Positions 1 through 8,771 of a stretch of 64,000 bases of DNA are shown in pieces; position 1 is the first letter of the stretch, and each line of letters begins with the position of its first letter. The stretch comes from Paraspadella gotoi (Eukaryota > Chaetognatha), in the NCBI GenBank assembly GCA_051294375.1, contig CM119265.1, positions 25,382,297 to 25,446,296 on the forward strand, written 5' to 3'. The notes under the pieces are model-generated. The model saw nothing but the letters and a program-made list of their open reading frames with translations, was not told the origin of the DNA and ran no database searches. The position numbers were made by a program, and so were the translations under genes.

Positions 1-1
1 C

Positions 2-277
2 GATAGCGATGACGACGATGAAGGCGAAAACGATGATAGCAATGACGACGACAGCAATGACGATGACGATGATGACAAAGACGATAGCGATGACGACGAC
101 GATAGCGATGACGACGACGACGACGACAGCGATGAGGAAGACGAATACGACGATGACAAAGACGATAGCGATGACTACGATGAAGACGATAGTGATGACG
201 ACGATGAAAACGACCACGATGGAGATGATGATAACGACGACGATGACGACGAAGAAATAGAATGTATGTTAGAATAA
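2..277 (+). CDS. Possible 3' end of an Asp-rich protein, cut by window edge
   Basis: The frame starting at base 2 is open from the window edge to TAA at 275-277, giving about 91 codons. It is almost entirely Asp, with Ser, Asn, Glu, Lys and Tyr, and ends EEIECMLE. GAC and GAT alternate freely and GAA/GAG appear. Most changes therefore fall at the third codon position and keep the acidic character, as expected of an acidic tail under selection. An AATAAA lies at 378-383, about 100 bases past the stop, and could be a poly(A) signal. Against this, the stretch is basically a decayed (GAC/GAT)n repeat, and a Met/Thr-rich frame (9-260) is also open. No domain is recognisable and the start is outside the window. 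The family and function are unknown. Confidence 0.28.
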   Translation, partial: DSDDDDEGENDDSNDDDSNDDDDDDKDDSDDDDDSDDDDDDDSDEEDEYDDDKDDSDDYDEDDSDDDDENDHDGDDDNDDDDDEEIECMLE

Positions 278-1252
278 CTTTTTTTTAAATTTTTATTAAT
301 ACCAAAAACTGTATTAACATAATCAGAATTTTGACGCTAGTTATGTTACTGAATCTCTTGATATAACGAATTCTAAAAATAAAGTCCACGATTTCTCGAT
401 CTAAATCTAAAAGAAGTAATATTTATTCGTATTTATAGTAGTATTAATAAGATTGGATCATCTAGTCCCTTTCATTCGTCTCAATCTTCATTTTACCAAT
501 CCTTTTTTTCACTCGGTCACTTTTCTATACAACAACTAACTAATAATCAAATTTTTTTAATCATAATTAATCGACACATCTTTAATTAATTTCTATGACA
601 TATTTTCACTTTTTTTCCTTTGACTCCGTCGCTTCGCAGATTCACTTTCACTTCACGTGATTATTTTAGCTTCTTTATATCAGGAGAGGAAAGGAAAGGA
701 AAGGCGGAGGGGAACGCAAATGGGGTCGACTTCATTCTCTCTCCTTTGTCATCATCTCTCATCCTTTGTCATCCTTTTTTTTTGTCTCTCTCAGTTTTCC
801 GTCATTTTATATTCTAACGTCTTTCGTTATCGACGACATCAAACTCTATCTTTCTTTTTTTGTTGTTGTTGTTGTTTTTGTCTCCATTTTTTGTCCATAT
901 TTTTGTCCTCTTTTTTTTGGGTCTCTTTCTCTGTTGTCGTTGTTGTTATTGTTATTGTTGTTGTTGTTGTCGTCGTTGTTCCCTTCATCTCAAAATCTGC
1001 TCTTCCCAGCGGAATTTTGCGACTTCGCTTCTAAGCTTGTCGCAGAAATATTTCGCATTATTCACATGTAGTTTTCACTCTGGTGTTTTGTTGTGATTGT
1101 TGTTCACAAAAATTGGTGACTTTATCGTCGGGGTCCTTGTCAGTGTCACGCGTGAATAATTTTCGTCGTCATCCTCGACTGATTCGTTTTTAGTAACATA
1201 AATTATTCGCTTCATCGACGTGTTTGACTTCAATCATCAACATTCAACCCTT
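278..1252. other. AT-rich and pyrimidine-rich intergenic DNA
   Basis: No coding region is supported. The stretch holds T-runs, a short purine run near 684-705 and a (TTG)n/(GTC)n tract around 860-985. The open frames here (for example 657-1034) translate into long Val, Phe, Cys or Leu runs that come from the repeats. Confidence 0.6.
378..383 (+). promoter_or_regulatory. Candidate poly(A) signal AATAAA
   Basis: AATAAA lies about 100 bases downstream of the stop codon of the acidic frame at 2-277. It matters only if that frame is a real gene, because the surrounding DNA is AT-rich and the hexamer could occur by chance. Confidence 0.2.
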
Positions 1253-1818
1253 ATTGGTTATTAAGGCGTAGTAAAATTTCTAAATTTAACTTTAATTAAA
1301 ATTCTAAAAGTGAGGAACGAACAACATTATACTTATGAACATTTATGTAATAAAAAAAATTTTAATAAATTTTACAATTTACGCAGTAGGCAATATTTAT
1401 ACTAGTACTAAACTAATAAATGTTAAAATTTCAAAACAGTTTTTTCTAAGATTTTTTTGCAGATTTGGATTCGTCATAAAAAGTTGTATAAAAAAAATAT
1501 AACTCTTTTTGAAAAATTCCTTCATTAAGTGGGTCAAAAATTTACTTTTTATATATTAAATATAGTTTTTTTAATTTTTAACCCACTTAATGAAAGAATT
1601 TTTAAAAATGATTTATATTTTCTTTTATCAACTTTTGACGAGAAATTCAAATCTGCAATCAAAATTAAGAAAAGCCTATATATAAATATAGCCTACTGCG
1701 AAAATTAAAAAACATAAAATTAATTTTTTTTATAAATTAATGTTCACTGATAGTATGTTGTTCATAATTGACTTTTAGAATTTTCGTATGTAACTTTCAC
1801 TACGCCTTATTGGTTATT
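1253..1818. mobile_element. Fold-back MITE with 10-bp target-site duplication
   Basis: Bases 1263-1808 (546 bp) begin AAGGCGTAGT and end with its exact reverse complement ACTACGCCTT. The inverted similarity continues inward to a centre near 1536. Matching pairs include GCAGTAGGC (left) with GCCTACTGC (right) and TTAAGTGGGT with ACCCACTTAA. The element is flanked by identical copies of ATTGGTTATT at 1253-1262 and 1809-1818. It has no coding capacity, so it is non-autonomous. A 10-bp target-site duplication with long inverted repeats is most like Mutator-type (MULE) elements, but the family assignment is inference. The two arms have diverged by many substitutions, so the insertion is not recent. 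Confidence 0.85.
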
Positions 1819-1838
1819 GTCCATTTGAAAAGGCCGAA

Positions 1839-1911
1839 CTTACAGGGCGTCACACCCTCAGGGGCGACAGCCACGACATCTTACAGGGCGTCACACCCTC
1901 AAGGGCGACGG
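1839..1911. repeat. Two-copy 41-bp tandem repeat
   Basis: TTACAGGGCGTCACACCCTC occurs twice, at 1840-1859 and 1881-1900, and each is followed by A(G/A)GGGCGAC. Within each copy AGGG and CCCT can pair around GCGTCACA to form a small stem. The repeat lies immediately downstream of the fold-back MITE. Confidence 0.75.
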
Positions 1912-2099
1912 CAACGACAGCCATGATAATACTAAGCTTGTTCATTTAGTCCAGAACTTTGGATCTGGGAGTAGGCAGTGACTTAACACGTTCTTTGTGA
2001 CAAAGTCAGGGATCGAAACAAAGACGCTCGAGGCGCTGCGTTGCGCTGCAGTGATAGAGGAACAAGACATCTTCGATTCTGCGCCATTCTAGACTTTGA

Positions 2100-2100
<1 letters not shown>

Positions 2101-2130
<30 letters not shown>

Positions 2131-2152
2131 GTCGTCGTTGCCATCATCAACA
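2101..2152. repeat. (GTC)n microsatellite
   Basis: GTC triplets run with one or two GTT interruptions and are followed by CATCATCAACATTCAAC. A closely similar sequence lies near 1232-1249, just upstream of the MITE. Confidence 0.8.
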
Positions 2153-2274
2153 TTCAACTCGTCATTTCCTGTTGTTTGGTCTTTTTTTGTTTTTTTTGTT
2201 TTTTTGTTTTGAGTTTTTATCTTTTATTCTCTGGAATCGCGTTATGACGGGAAAAGATGATGAGGAGCGAACTC

Positions 2275-2288
2275 GTTGCCATGGAGAC
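2275..2288. promoter_or_regulatory. X-box-like motif 1 (RFX type)
   Basis: GTTGCCATGGAGAC matches the imperfect palindrome bound by RFX winged-helix factors (GTTGCC half-site, AT spacer, GGNRAC half-site). Two further copies lie at 3993 and 4398. Binding is inferred from the motif only. Confidence 0.5.
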
Positions 2289-2412
2289 GTCGAAGAGAAG
2301 GGGAGAGTAGGGGAGTCAATACACCCCCGCATTATCGGTATTGATTTTATTCCAAAGTAAAACTTTCAACGGGTCTGGCGGTAGATTTCAAAGCGATAGT
2401 TGTCTTGAATTG

Positions 2413-2487
<75 letters not shown>
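2413..2487. repeat. (TCA)n microsatellite
   Basis: About 25 uninterrupted TCA triplets. The purity suggests it is young or still length-variable. Confidence 0.95.
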
Positions 2488-2488
<1 letters not shown>

Positions 2489-2511
2489 GAACAACGAAAG
2501 CCTTAGTTGTC

Positions 2512-2733
2512 TCAGCTAAATTGGTTACAGCGAAACTTACGATCTTCCAACTTTCTTTCTTTCAGCAACGCGTCTTCCTTTGGGTAGTCGTAGAAGTTGG
2601 CAATCGACGTCGTTTTGATGCCTTCGTCATAGTCATCACCGTCGTCGTCATCGTCGTCGTCATAGTCATCACCTTCGTCGTCATGATCGTCATCGTCATC
2701 GCCGTTGCAAGTGTGGTCGGGTCTTGCATAAGT
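2512..2733 (-). CDS. Candidate acidic exon-like open frame
   Basis: On the minus strand the frame is open from 2733 (after TGA at 2734-2736) to TGA at 2512-2514, about 73 codons. The first part is Asp-rich with His, Tyr, Glu and Gly. It then leaves the repeat and reads IANFYDYPKEDALLKERK, followed by a basic Arg/Lys stretch and FS at the stop. This mixed-composition tail is the least repeat-like peptide on the left side of the window. There is no in-frame ATG before the acidic run and no convincing splice acceptor, so an internal or terminal exon is only a possibility. The overlapping plus-strand frame (2521-2748) is Val-rich repeat translation and less plausible. I recognise no family. Confidence 0.22.
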   Translation of the reverse strand, partial: TYARPDHTCNGDDDDDHDDEGDDYDDDDDDDGDDYDEGIKTTSIANFYDYPKEDALLKERKLEDRKFRCNQFS

Positions 2734-2759
2734 TCAAACCGCCTTTAAATATTTTATCT

Positions 2760-2990
2760 TCAGTACTGACCCGGTGGCTCATTCAGTAATACCCTCAGCT
2801 CCTGACCGTGAGGTACCGGGATCGATAGCCAATCATACTTACCCTGCGGGAAGCGCGAGGATGCCCGTGAACCGCCTTGGGGGCCTAAAAAACCTCCAAG
2901 TCTGGTTCCAAGCCCAGGACCCGTTTCATAGCTGATTGAGGGGGTTGGAGAAGTTGCGGATAGAAACTCTTCGGCCAATTTAGCGCTTTA
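2760..2990 (+). mobile_element. Possible tRNA-derived SINE
   Basis: The segment starts GACCCGGTGGCTCATTCAGT, which resembles a tRNA 5' arm and internal promoter box A (TGGCTCA near 2775-2781). About 40 bases later GGGATCGATAGCC (2818-2830) resembles box B (GGTTCGAATCC). This spacing suits a polymerase III promoter. The downstream body (2860-2960) is moderately GC-rich and unlike the surrounding simple repeats. No poly(A) or short tandem tail and no target-site duplication were identified, and the box matches are imperfect. A degenerate tRNA pseudogene is the alternative. Confidence 0.4.
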
Positions 2991-3037
2991 TCAAGTTTCG
3001 AGCATTTTCTCCTGTTCTCTTTTCTTTGAACAAATTC

Positions 3038-3184
3038 TCATCCACTCAGTCGTTGTTGTCGTTCGTCATCGTCCTCTTCAACGTCGTTTTCGTCGTCGTG
3101 CTCATCATTGTCGTCGTCCCTTTCACTATCGTCGTCTTCCACATTGGCGTCTTCATTGTTGCGACAAAAGAATCTCACGCATCT
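3038..3184 (-). CDS. Candidate acidic exon-like open frame
   Basis: This minus-strand frame lies between TAA at 3185-3187 and TGA at 3038-3040, about 48 codons. It opens with RCVRFFCRNNEDANV, turns into Asp/Glu/Asn runs, and ends ERQQRLSG. Like its neighbours at 2512 and 3262 it keeps the GAN register with GAA and GAG mixed into GAC/GAT. There is no start codon before the acidic run. It may be part of an acidic protein gene broken by introns or decay, or simple-repeat translation. Confidence 0.18.
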   Translation of the reverse strand, partial: RCVRFFCRNNEDANVEDDDSERDDDNDEHDDENDVEEDDDERQQRLSG

Positions 3185-3870
3185 TTAAAGAGCCTGTTTC
3201 TCCCCAGTGCGAAATCCACGACCCAACTTTCCTTCTTTTAAATATCCTTAACCTCGTCGCCCTAATTGTCGTTGTCGACGTCATCGTTGTCGTCTTCGTC
3301 CTCATCGTCATCGTCATTGTCATCGTCCATGTCATCCTCATCGTCGTCGTCGCCCTCATCATCTTTGTCTTCGTCCTCATCATTGTCGTCTCCCTCATCG
3401 TCTTCGTCGTCGTCTTCGTCCTCGTCCTGTTGGTCATCGTCAATGTTATCGTCATCGTCTTGTCCTCATTGTCATCGTCTAACTCTGTCCTCATCGTCGT
3501 CTTCATTGTCATCCTCCATGTCATCCTCATCGTCGTCGTCGCCCTCAATGCATCTTTGTTTCGTCCATTGTCGTCGTCTCCCTCATATATCTTCGTTCGT
3601 CATCATTGTTGTTTAATGTCATGTCGTATCATCGTTGTTCGCCTCATCGTCTTCGCTCCTCATTCGTCGTCGTCGTTCATCGTCGTAGTCATTTTCATCG
3701 TCGTCGTTCAGCCCTCATCGTTTTCGTCGTCGTCGTCACCCCTCACTCGTCCTCGTGTCGTCTTCGTCCTAGTCGTCGTCATCGTCGATGTTATCATCGT
3801 CGTCGTCGTCATCGTCGTTGTCATTTTCATCGTCGTCGTCGCCCTCCTCGTCTTCGTCTTCCTTCCAAAA
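3040..3870. repeat. Degenerate (GTC/ATC)n block with internal duplication
   Basis: About 800 bp of GTC, ATC, TTC and CTC triplets are interrupted by unique DNA at 3165-3270. A roughly 32-bp segment beginning CCATGTCATCCTCATCGTCG is present at 3330-3361 and 3512-3543, evidence of local tandem duplication. Plus-strand frames give Ser, Val or Arg runs. Minus-strand frames give Asp/Glu. Confidence 0.85.
3262..3465 (-). CDS. Candidate acidic exon-like open frame
   Basis: This minus-strand frame lies between TGA at 3466-3468 and TAG at 3262-3264, about 67 codons. It is nearly all Asp and Glu with scattered Asn, Gln, Gly, Ile, Lys, Met and Val. The segment EGDDDDEDDM recurs in another frame about 182 bp upstream on the minus strand, where the DNA at 3512-3543 duplicates that at 3330-3361. 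The frame change between the two copies shows that an ancestral continuous acidic frame, if there was one, is broken here. Confidence 0.18.
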   Translation of the reverse strand, partial: GQDDDDNIDDDQQDEDEDDDEDDEGDDNDEDEDKDDEGDDDDEDDMDDDNDDDDEDEDDNDDVDNDN

Positions 3871-3909
3871 AATGATCTCTTTTTTTTTCTTTCTCCCACG
3901 AAATCTCTT
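3769..3909 (-). CDS. Candidate acidic exon-like open frame
   Basis: This minus-strand frame lies between TAA at 3910-3912 and TAG at 3769-3771, about 46 codons. It begins with a basic stretch containing GRKKKKEIIFW and then continues into Asp/Glu/Asn runs. A basic leader followed by an acidic run also occurs, less clearly, in the neighbouring minus-strand frames. No family is recognised. Confidence 0.15.
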   Translation of the reverse strand, partial: KRFRGRKKKKEIIFWKEDEDEEGDDDDENDNDDDDDDDDNIDDDDD

Positions 3910-3960
3910 TTAACTCTGGCGCCTTCGCTTTGTCGTTTTTTCTCTTTAGGGAATTCCCAA

Positions 3961-4006
3961 ACCGGAAGGAACGCGACCAGGCAAGCGTCTTCGTTGCCAT
4001 GGCGAC
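3961..4006. promoter_or_regulatory. ETS-like site plus X-box-like motif 2
   Basis: ACCGGAAGG at 3961-3969 resembles the ETS/GABP core (ACCGGAAGT). It is followed 24 bases later by GTTGCCATGGCGAC at 3993-4006, an RFX X-box-like imperfect palindrome. ETS and RFX motifs are typical of TATA-less promoters. No transcript can be assigned. Confidence 0.45.
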
Positions 4007-4122
4007 CTGAATAATCGTCTCGCTAATTATCCCTCTTTACCGCTTGCCGGGCCAACTATTTCGGGTCTTTGAGGTTCCGTACAAATAATCTTTTCCTTTG
4101 TTTTTTTTTTTGTCTAGAAATT

Positions 4123-4195
4123 CGATTAATCAATCAATCAATAAAACAATCAATCAATATAAAAAAGCATTCAATGAATCAAACAATCAATCAAA
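4123..4195. repeat. (AATC)n degenerate tetranucleotide repeat
   Basis: ATCA/AATC units run with short interruptions (AAAACA, ATATAAAAAAG) between about 4123 and 4195. Confidence 0.85.
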
Positions 4196-4255
4196 AAAGA
4201 AACCATTATCAATCTTGGTTCCCAATTTAAACAAATCAATTAATTCTATAATCGA

Positions 4256-4411
4256 CCGCCATCTTTGAACTACCAGCGCCATCTCAATCCCATCCGCCAA
4301 AAAAAAAAAAGATTTCTTTTCCCCCCCAAGCGACATTTTTTCTCTTACAAACTGACTAATTATCTTCGGCGGTCTCCCAAACCCGAACGCCATCTTGGTT
4401 GCCATGGTTAC
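4256..4411. promoter_or_regulatory. YY1-like sites and X-box-like motif 3
   Basis: CCGCCATCTTTG at 4256-4267 is the reverse complement of CAAAGATGGCGG, a very good YY1 match. A second CGCCATCTTG starts near 4389 and runs directly into GTTGCCATGGTTAC at 4398-4411, an X-box-like motif. With the sites at 3961-4006 this makes a 450-bp stretch that looks like a promoter, but no downstream gene is visible before the gap at 5102. Confidence 0.4.
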
Positions 4412-4507
4412 CTCCCCCGAGAGTCTCCTTCGTCTTCTGAATCCTCTCGTCTCTCGACGGCGACGAAACCAAACCAAAGCTCTGCGGAAAACGCGTTATG
4501 ACTTCCA

Positions 4508-4538
4508 TAAACTCTCTCTCTCTCTCTTCTTTTTCCTC

Positions 4539-4592
<54 letters not shown>

Positions 4593-4700
4593 ATCTCTCT
4601 TTTCTTTCTCTCTTCCTCTCTCTCTACTTTCTCTCTCTCTCTTCCACCCACTATATCTTTTCTTCTGTGTCTCTTTTTCTCCTTCTCACTTTTTGTCACC
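4508..4700. repeat. (CT)n microsatellite tract
   Basis: Nearly pure CT from about 4510 to 4600, then interrupted CT/TTCT to about 4690. Frames through it give Ser-Leu or Arg-Glu runs and are not genes. Confidence 0.95.
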
Positions 4701-5068
4701 GAAATTGGTACTTTTATTACCTACTTTTCCTCGTACAATATAAAGCTTTTTCAAGAAGATGAATAAATAACAAATCATGAAAATTCTTTTAAGAAAATTT
4801 TTCAATATTAACTAAATTAACAAAAAAAAAGGTCAACAAAAGTGAGAAAGAATGAAAAATGAAGTTTTCCAAATCTCGACTTCACGCTCGTTTGTCACAG
4901 CGAATTCTCACCTCGATCCGTGAAATTAAGTGATTTATTCATTTTGTTTTCTTCCTTGAAATTAGTGATTCACAAAATTGGGTCGAAATTCTCACTTTCT
5001 TGATTTCTCTCACTTGAATCTTCTTTTCTTTTGAACTGCAAAAGATTTCACGCTCTTCACTTTACCAT

Positions 5069-5073
<5 letters not shown>
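4701..5073. other. AT-rich spacer
   Basis: I see no gene or structured element here. The stretch runs from the CT tract into a second CT tract (5074-5101) that stops at the first gap. Confidence 0.5.
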
Positions 5074-5101
<28 letters not shown>

Positions 5102-5223
5102 NNNNNNNNNNNNNNNNNNNNNNNNNNNNNNNNNNNNNNNNNNNNNNNNNNNNNNNNNNNNNNNNNNNNNNNNNNNNNNNNNNNNNNNNNNNNNNNNNNN
5201 NNNNNNNNNNNNNNNNNNNNNNN
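5102..5223. other. Assembly gap (122 N)
   Basis: Unknown bases directly after a (CT)n run, so the gap is probably caused by the microsatellite. Confidence 1.
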
Positions 5224-5509
5224 TTTTTTTTTATTGATCGACTTTATTATTAGGTCGGTCCATTTGCCTATATTTAATCAATCACAAACTACCTAACTTA
5301 TCGATTTTAAAATATCCAATATGAAAAAAAGTTTTGATAATACGTTTCATTTAATCAGTTTTGTTTCAACTTAACTCTCTTCTTGAATTATAAAAAGTAA
5401 AGAGATATCGACTTAGTGGAGCAGTTTGTATTCACCCTCACAAGAACATCACAGTTAAAAACAGGCCGCAGGCGAGAGAGAGAAACATTCGACAATCATC
5501 TCATAACAC

Positions 5510-5542
<33 letters not shown>
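5224..5542. other. AT-rich island between gaps, ending in (CT)n
   Basis: About 280 bp of AT-rich DNA followed by (CT)n at 5511-5542. No gene is supported. Confidence 0.5.
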
Positions 5543-6291
5543 NNNNNNNNNNNNNNNNNNNNNNNNNNNNNNNNNNNNNNNNNNNNNNNNNNNNNNNNNN
5601 NNNNNNNNNNNNNNNNNNNNNNNNNNNNNNNNNNNNNNNNNNNNNNNNNNNNNNNNNNNNNNNNNNNNNNNNNNNNNNNNNNNNNNNNNNNNNNNNNNNN
5701 NNNNNNNNNNNNNNNNNNNNNNNNNNNNNNNNNNNNNNNNNNNNNNNNNNNNNNNNNNNNNNNNNNNNNNNNNNNNNNNNNNNNNNNNNNNNNNNNNNNN
5801 NNNNNNNNNNNNNNNNNNNNNNNNNNNNNNNNNNNNNNNNNNNNNNNNNNNNNNNNNNNNNNNNNNNNNNNNNNNNNNNNNNNNNNNNNNNNNNNNNNNN
5901 NNNNNNNNNNNNNNNNNNNNNNNNNNNNNNNNNNNNNNNNNNNNNNNNNNNNNNNNNNNNNNNNNNNNNNNNNNNNNNNNNNNNNNNNNNNNNNNNNNNN
6001 NNNNNNNNNNNNNNNNNNNNNNNNNNNNNNNNNNNNNNNNNNNNNNNNNNNNNNNNNNNNNNNNNNNNNNNNNNNNNNNNNNNNNNNNNNNNNNNNNNNN
6101 NNNNNNNNNNNNNNNNNNNNNNNNNNNNNNNNNNNNNNNNNNNNNNNNNNNNNNNNNNNNNNNNNNNNNNNNNNNNNNNNNNNNNNNNNNNNNNNNNNNN
6201 NNNNNNNNNNNNNNNNNNNNNNNNNNNNNNNNNNNNNNNNNNNNNNNNNNNNNNNNNNNNNNNNNNNNNNNNNNNNNNNNNNNNNNNNNNN
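5543..6291. other. Assembly gap (749 N)
   Basis: The gap is entered from a (CT)n run and left through a (GA)n run. The missing DNA therefore contains a strand switch of the microsatellite. The spacer found before F2 and F3 (23391-23804, 43916-44329) has the same CT-to-GA order and may represent the missing sequence. Confidence 1.
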
Positions 6292-6322
<31 letters not shown>

Positions 6323-6325
<3 letters not shown>

Positions 6326-7100
6326 AACCCGATTTCAAACGTGGTTATATTATAAAATTTAATTTTGTTTTATAAAAATGTAATTTTAAAAATTCTTTTT
6401 TTACGTGAGGATTAGTTTTTCGAGTTATTTTAAAATCTCCAGTCGAGCATAAAAAAACTTTTAGTCTTTATTAACGAATCAAATTACATAATTATGGGTA
6501 AATTTTCTTTTCAGTTTTTTACTAAATGATTTTGCACTTTAAAACTTTAAATATTTAGTTTAATATATTCTCAAGATAAACATTTAGTTTCTTTTAAGCG
6601 AAATATACAAAAAGTTTTAGTGCGAAGAGATTTATTTTCGGGCAATGATTCAATTATTCAATAATTTAATTATTTCCCGAAATTTATAATTTAATAAACG
6701 AGCTTTCCCTTCCGATTCGACGCTCTTTTCCCCTCGAGATCGGCCCTGCCAAAAAGCTAACCCCAATGCGCCCTCCCGCCTCTCCACACCCCCCCCCCTT
6801 AGCGGTCTCCAGCAAAACAGCTGATTTTCCTTTTTCTCTTCTCCATCAATTCGATGACTTAACTCCATCAGACAACCAAGCTAATCTCGGATTCAACGCA
6901 TCGACTTCCGGAAAAGTCGCTCGAGTAATCAAGCATTCGCTTGTACACCCGCTCTCTCGCTGCTTGCCTTTTCTTTCTTAGACGTTTAATTCTCATGAAC
7001 TTAACCCCTCCCCCTTCGGCGCCCCCCCACCCGGAACGCGCCCTACCTTTCCCCTCTCCTCCCCCCTCCCCCGCCGGGCGCTTGTAATTTAAGGAGAACG
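6323..7100. other. AT-rich proximal part of the unit with a C-rich segment
   Basis: 6323-6700 is AT-rich. 7008-7080 is strongly C-rich (runs of 4-7 C), so the minus strand has G-runs that could form a quadruplex. Counterparts begin at 23805 and 44330. The short frames here (6650-6868, 6766-6981) are not kept in F2 or F3. Confidence 0.6.
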
Positions 7101-7166
7101 TTTAGCGACGGCGCCAGAGGGGCGAACCCCCCTCCTCGGCTTAAACCCTCCATCTTCATTTGGGTC

Positions 7167-7186
7167 TGTCGGCCTTGAGGCCGACA
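7167..7186. other. Perfect hairpin TGTCGGCCT-TG-AGGCCGACA
   Basis: A 9-bp stem with a 2-base centre. F2 (24612-24630) and F3 (45137-45155) carry the same hairpin with one base missing. Downstream is AT-rich DNA without a clear T-run, so a terminator role is not suggested. Confidence 0.7.
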
Positions 7187-7221
7187 AACCCCGAACGAAA
7201 TTGTAAATAAAAAGAATTTAT

Positions 7222-7290
7222 GTCTCTTTGTATTCTATTGTATTGTATTGTATTGTATTGTATTATATTGTATTGTATTGTATTATTTAG
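7222..7290. repeat. (TATTG)n microsatellite
   Basis: Pentanucleotide TATTG repeated about 12 times with a few variant units. It is also present at 24672-24735 and 45197-45260 with one altered spacing. Confidence 0.9.
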
Positions 7291-8059
7291 TCGCTCAAGA
7301 TCCTCTCTTGATTGATAAAATATCCGGAAAAGTGTTTTTAAAATTGTTTAAATGATAAAAAGGAGAGCGAGCTTTTTGGAGAGTTCTATTGTTCTTATAT
7401 TTTTATCCGGATCTGCTGACAACAGATTCCGACACTATAATCCACTTTGTCGGTCCGTCGGTCCACACCCCGAAATATTTTCGGTAAGTCACTCACATCA
7501 CCTCAGAATATCGAATTATGATAAATTATGCAAAAAAATTTGAATTCCGTCCGTCTCTTTCTATGTCTGTCTGTCTTAATTAATTAATTATCCGATCAGC
7601 TACTTACTGCTTATAATCGTGTGCAGGTCCATCATTGTTTTCTCAAACTTTTTATATTTTTCAAGATTTATTTGTTTTATATGTCATTTAAACTTCTTTT
7701 TCATACAATTCTATCCTTTCTTTGTCTTCTTTTTTTCTATTTGCGATTCTCGCGAGATTACCTCCCCCCTTCCCACTCCTCTCCCTCAACCTGCCCCCCC
7801 CCTCCTCGTCTGGATTTTTCACCCTAACGATTCCCTTCAACCAAAGAAAGTCTCACCTTTTGCCAAAAAAACAATTTTCTTATTTTTTTTTCCACTCAAA
7901 TTTCTCCATTTTACTTTCTTTGTTCTTTTCTTTTTAATATTTATTAGTTCTTTTATTAATAAAAGTTTTCTGTATTTATGCTAATCTTAGCTAAGATGTA
8001 TCATGTATTTTTTTGTTGTTAGTTTTTGTTGTTGCGTTGGTTGAAATAGTTTATTATTA

Positions 8060-8079
8060 TATTTTTATAATATATAATA

Positions 8080-8110
<31 letters not shown>

Positions 8111-8150
8111 TTATATTTATATTTATGATATAATTTATAATTTATATAAA
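8060..8150. repeat. (TA)n and (TTTATA)n tract
   Basis: Alternating TA is followed by five TTTATA units. Shortened versions lie at 25490-25560 and 46015-46085. No function is indicated. Confidence 0.85.
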
Positions 8151-8369
8151 AAATTTAAGAAAACATTTTTATAAAAAAAACAGAAAACAGCACAGAAAAA
8201 AACACAAAACACAGCTCAGAAAACAACACAAAACACCAAAACGGAAAAAAGGGGAAAACAATTTTGGGTAAAATTAGGAAAAAATCCCTAAATGAAGAGG
8301 ATTTATGTTTTTTTCCCGCAGATGGTCAGTCGGTCGATCCCTGACTTTGGGTTCGGTGCCATTGAAAGT

Positions 8370-8645
8370 TGAAGCAAGCTTTTGGCGCTATGAATCCAAG
8401 ACTTTGTAACCTTAACACGAAAATTGTTCTAATATCCTGGAACCAAGCTATTTGTAAGATAGTTTTAAACTTTAGCTGGCACGATGCCAATGCTTTCAAC
8501 GCCATTAAAATGTTAAGCAAGCCGTTGACGCTCTTTAACCATTCTAGCAAGCTTTCAACGTCCTTTAATTAAAAGCAAGCTTTTGACGCCATTTAAATTA
8601 GAAGCAAGCTTTTAACTCCATTGTTAAGCAAGCTTTTATCGGATT
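8370..8645. repeat. Degenerate ~30-bp repeat with AAGCAAGCTTTTGACGCCAT core
   Basis: The core AGCAAGCTTTTGACGCCATT followed by TAAATTAGA recurs about eight times with increasing regularity toward the 3' side (8520-8640). Many units carry AAGCTT. Counterparts: about 25775-26035 and 46300-46560. Confidence 0.7.
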
Positions 8646-8745
8646 AAGTTTGAAACTTAAAAGTCGTGAAAGCGGACGATCCAAACAGGACTTTCGAAGG
8701 ATCAACGCCCAGAAACAGGTCAGGAGTCATCCGACATCTTTAACA

Positions 8746-8771
8746 CCCGGCGCCTCACGCCTGGCGCCGGG
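8746..8771. other. GC-rich hairpin
   Basis: CCCGGCGCC at 8746-8754 pairs perfectly with GGCGCCGGG at 8763-8771 around an 8-base loop. F2 and F3 retain most of it. It lies at the upstream edge of the CpG-rich block. Confidence 0.75.

Noticed and set aside
5416-6375. Long frames of about 300 codons across 5.4-6.4 kb
   Set aside because: Most of their length is N, so they have no sequence support.
7167-7186. Rho-independent terminator
   Set aside because: The hairpin is not followed by a T-run, and the DNA is eukaryotic in character.
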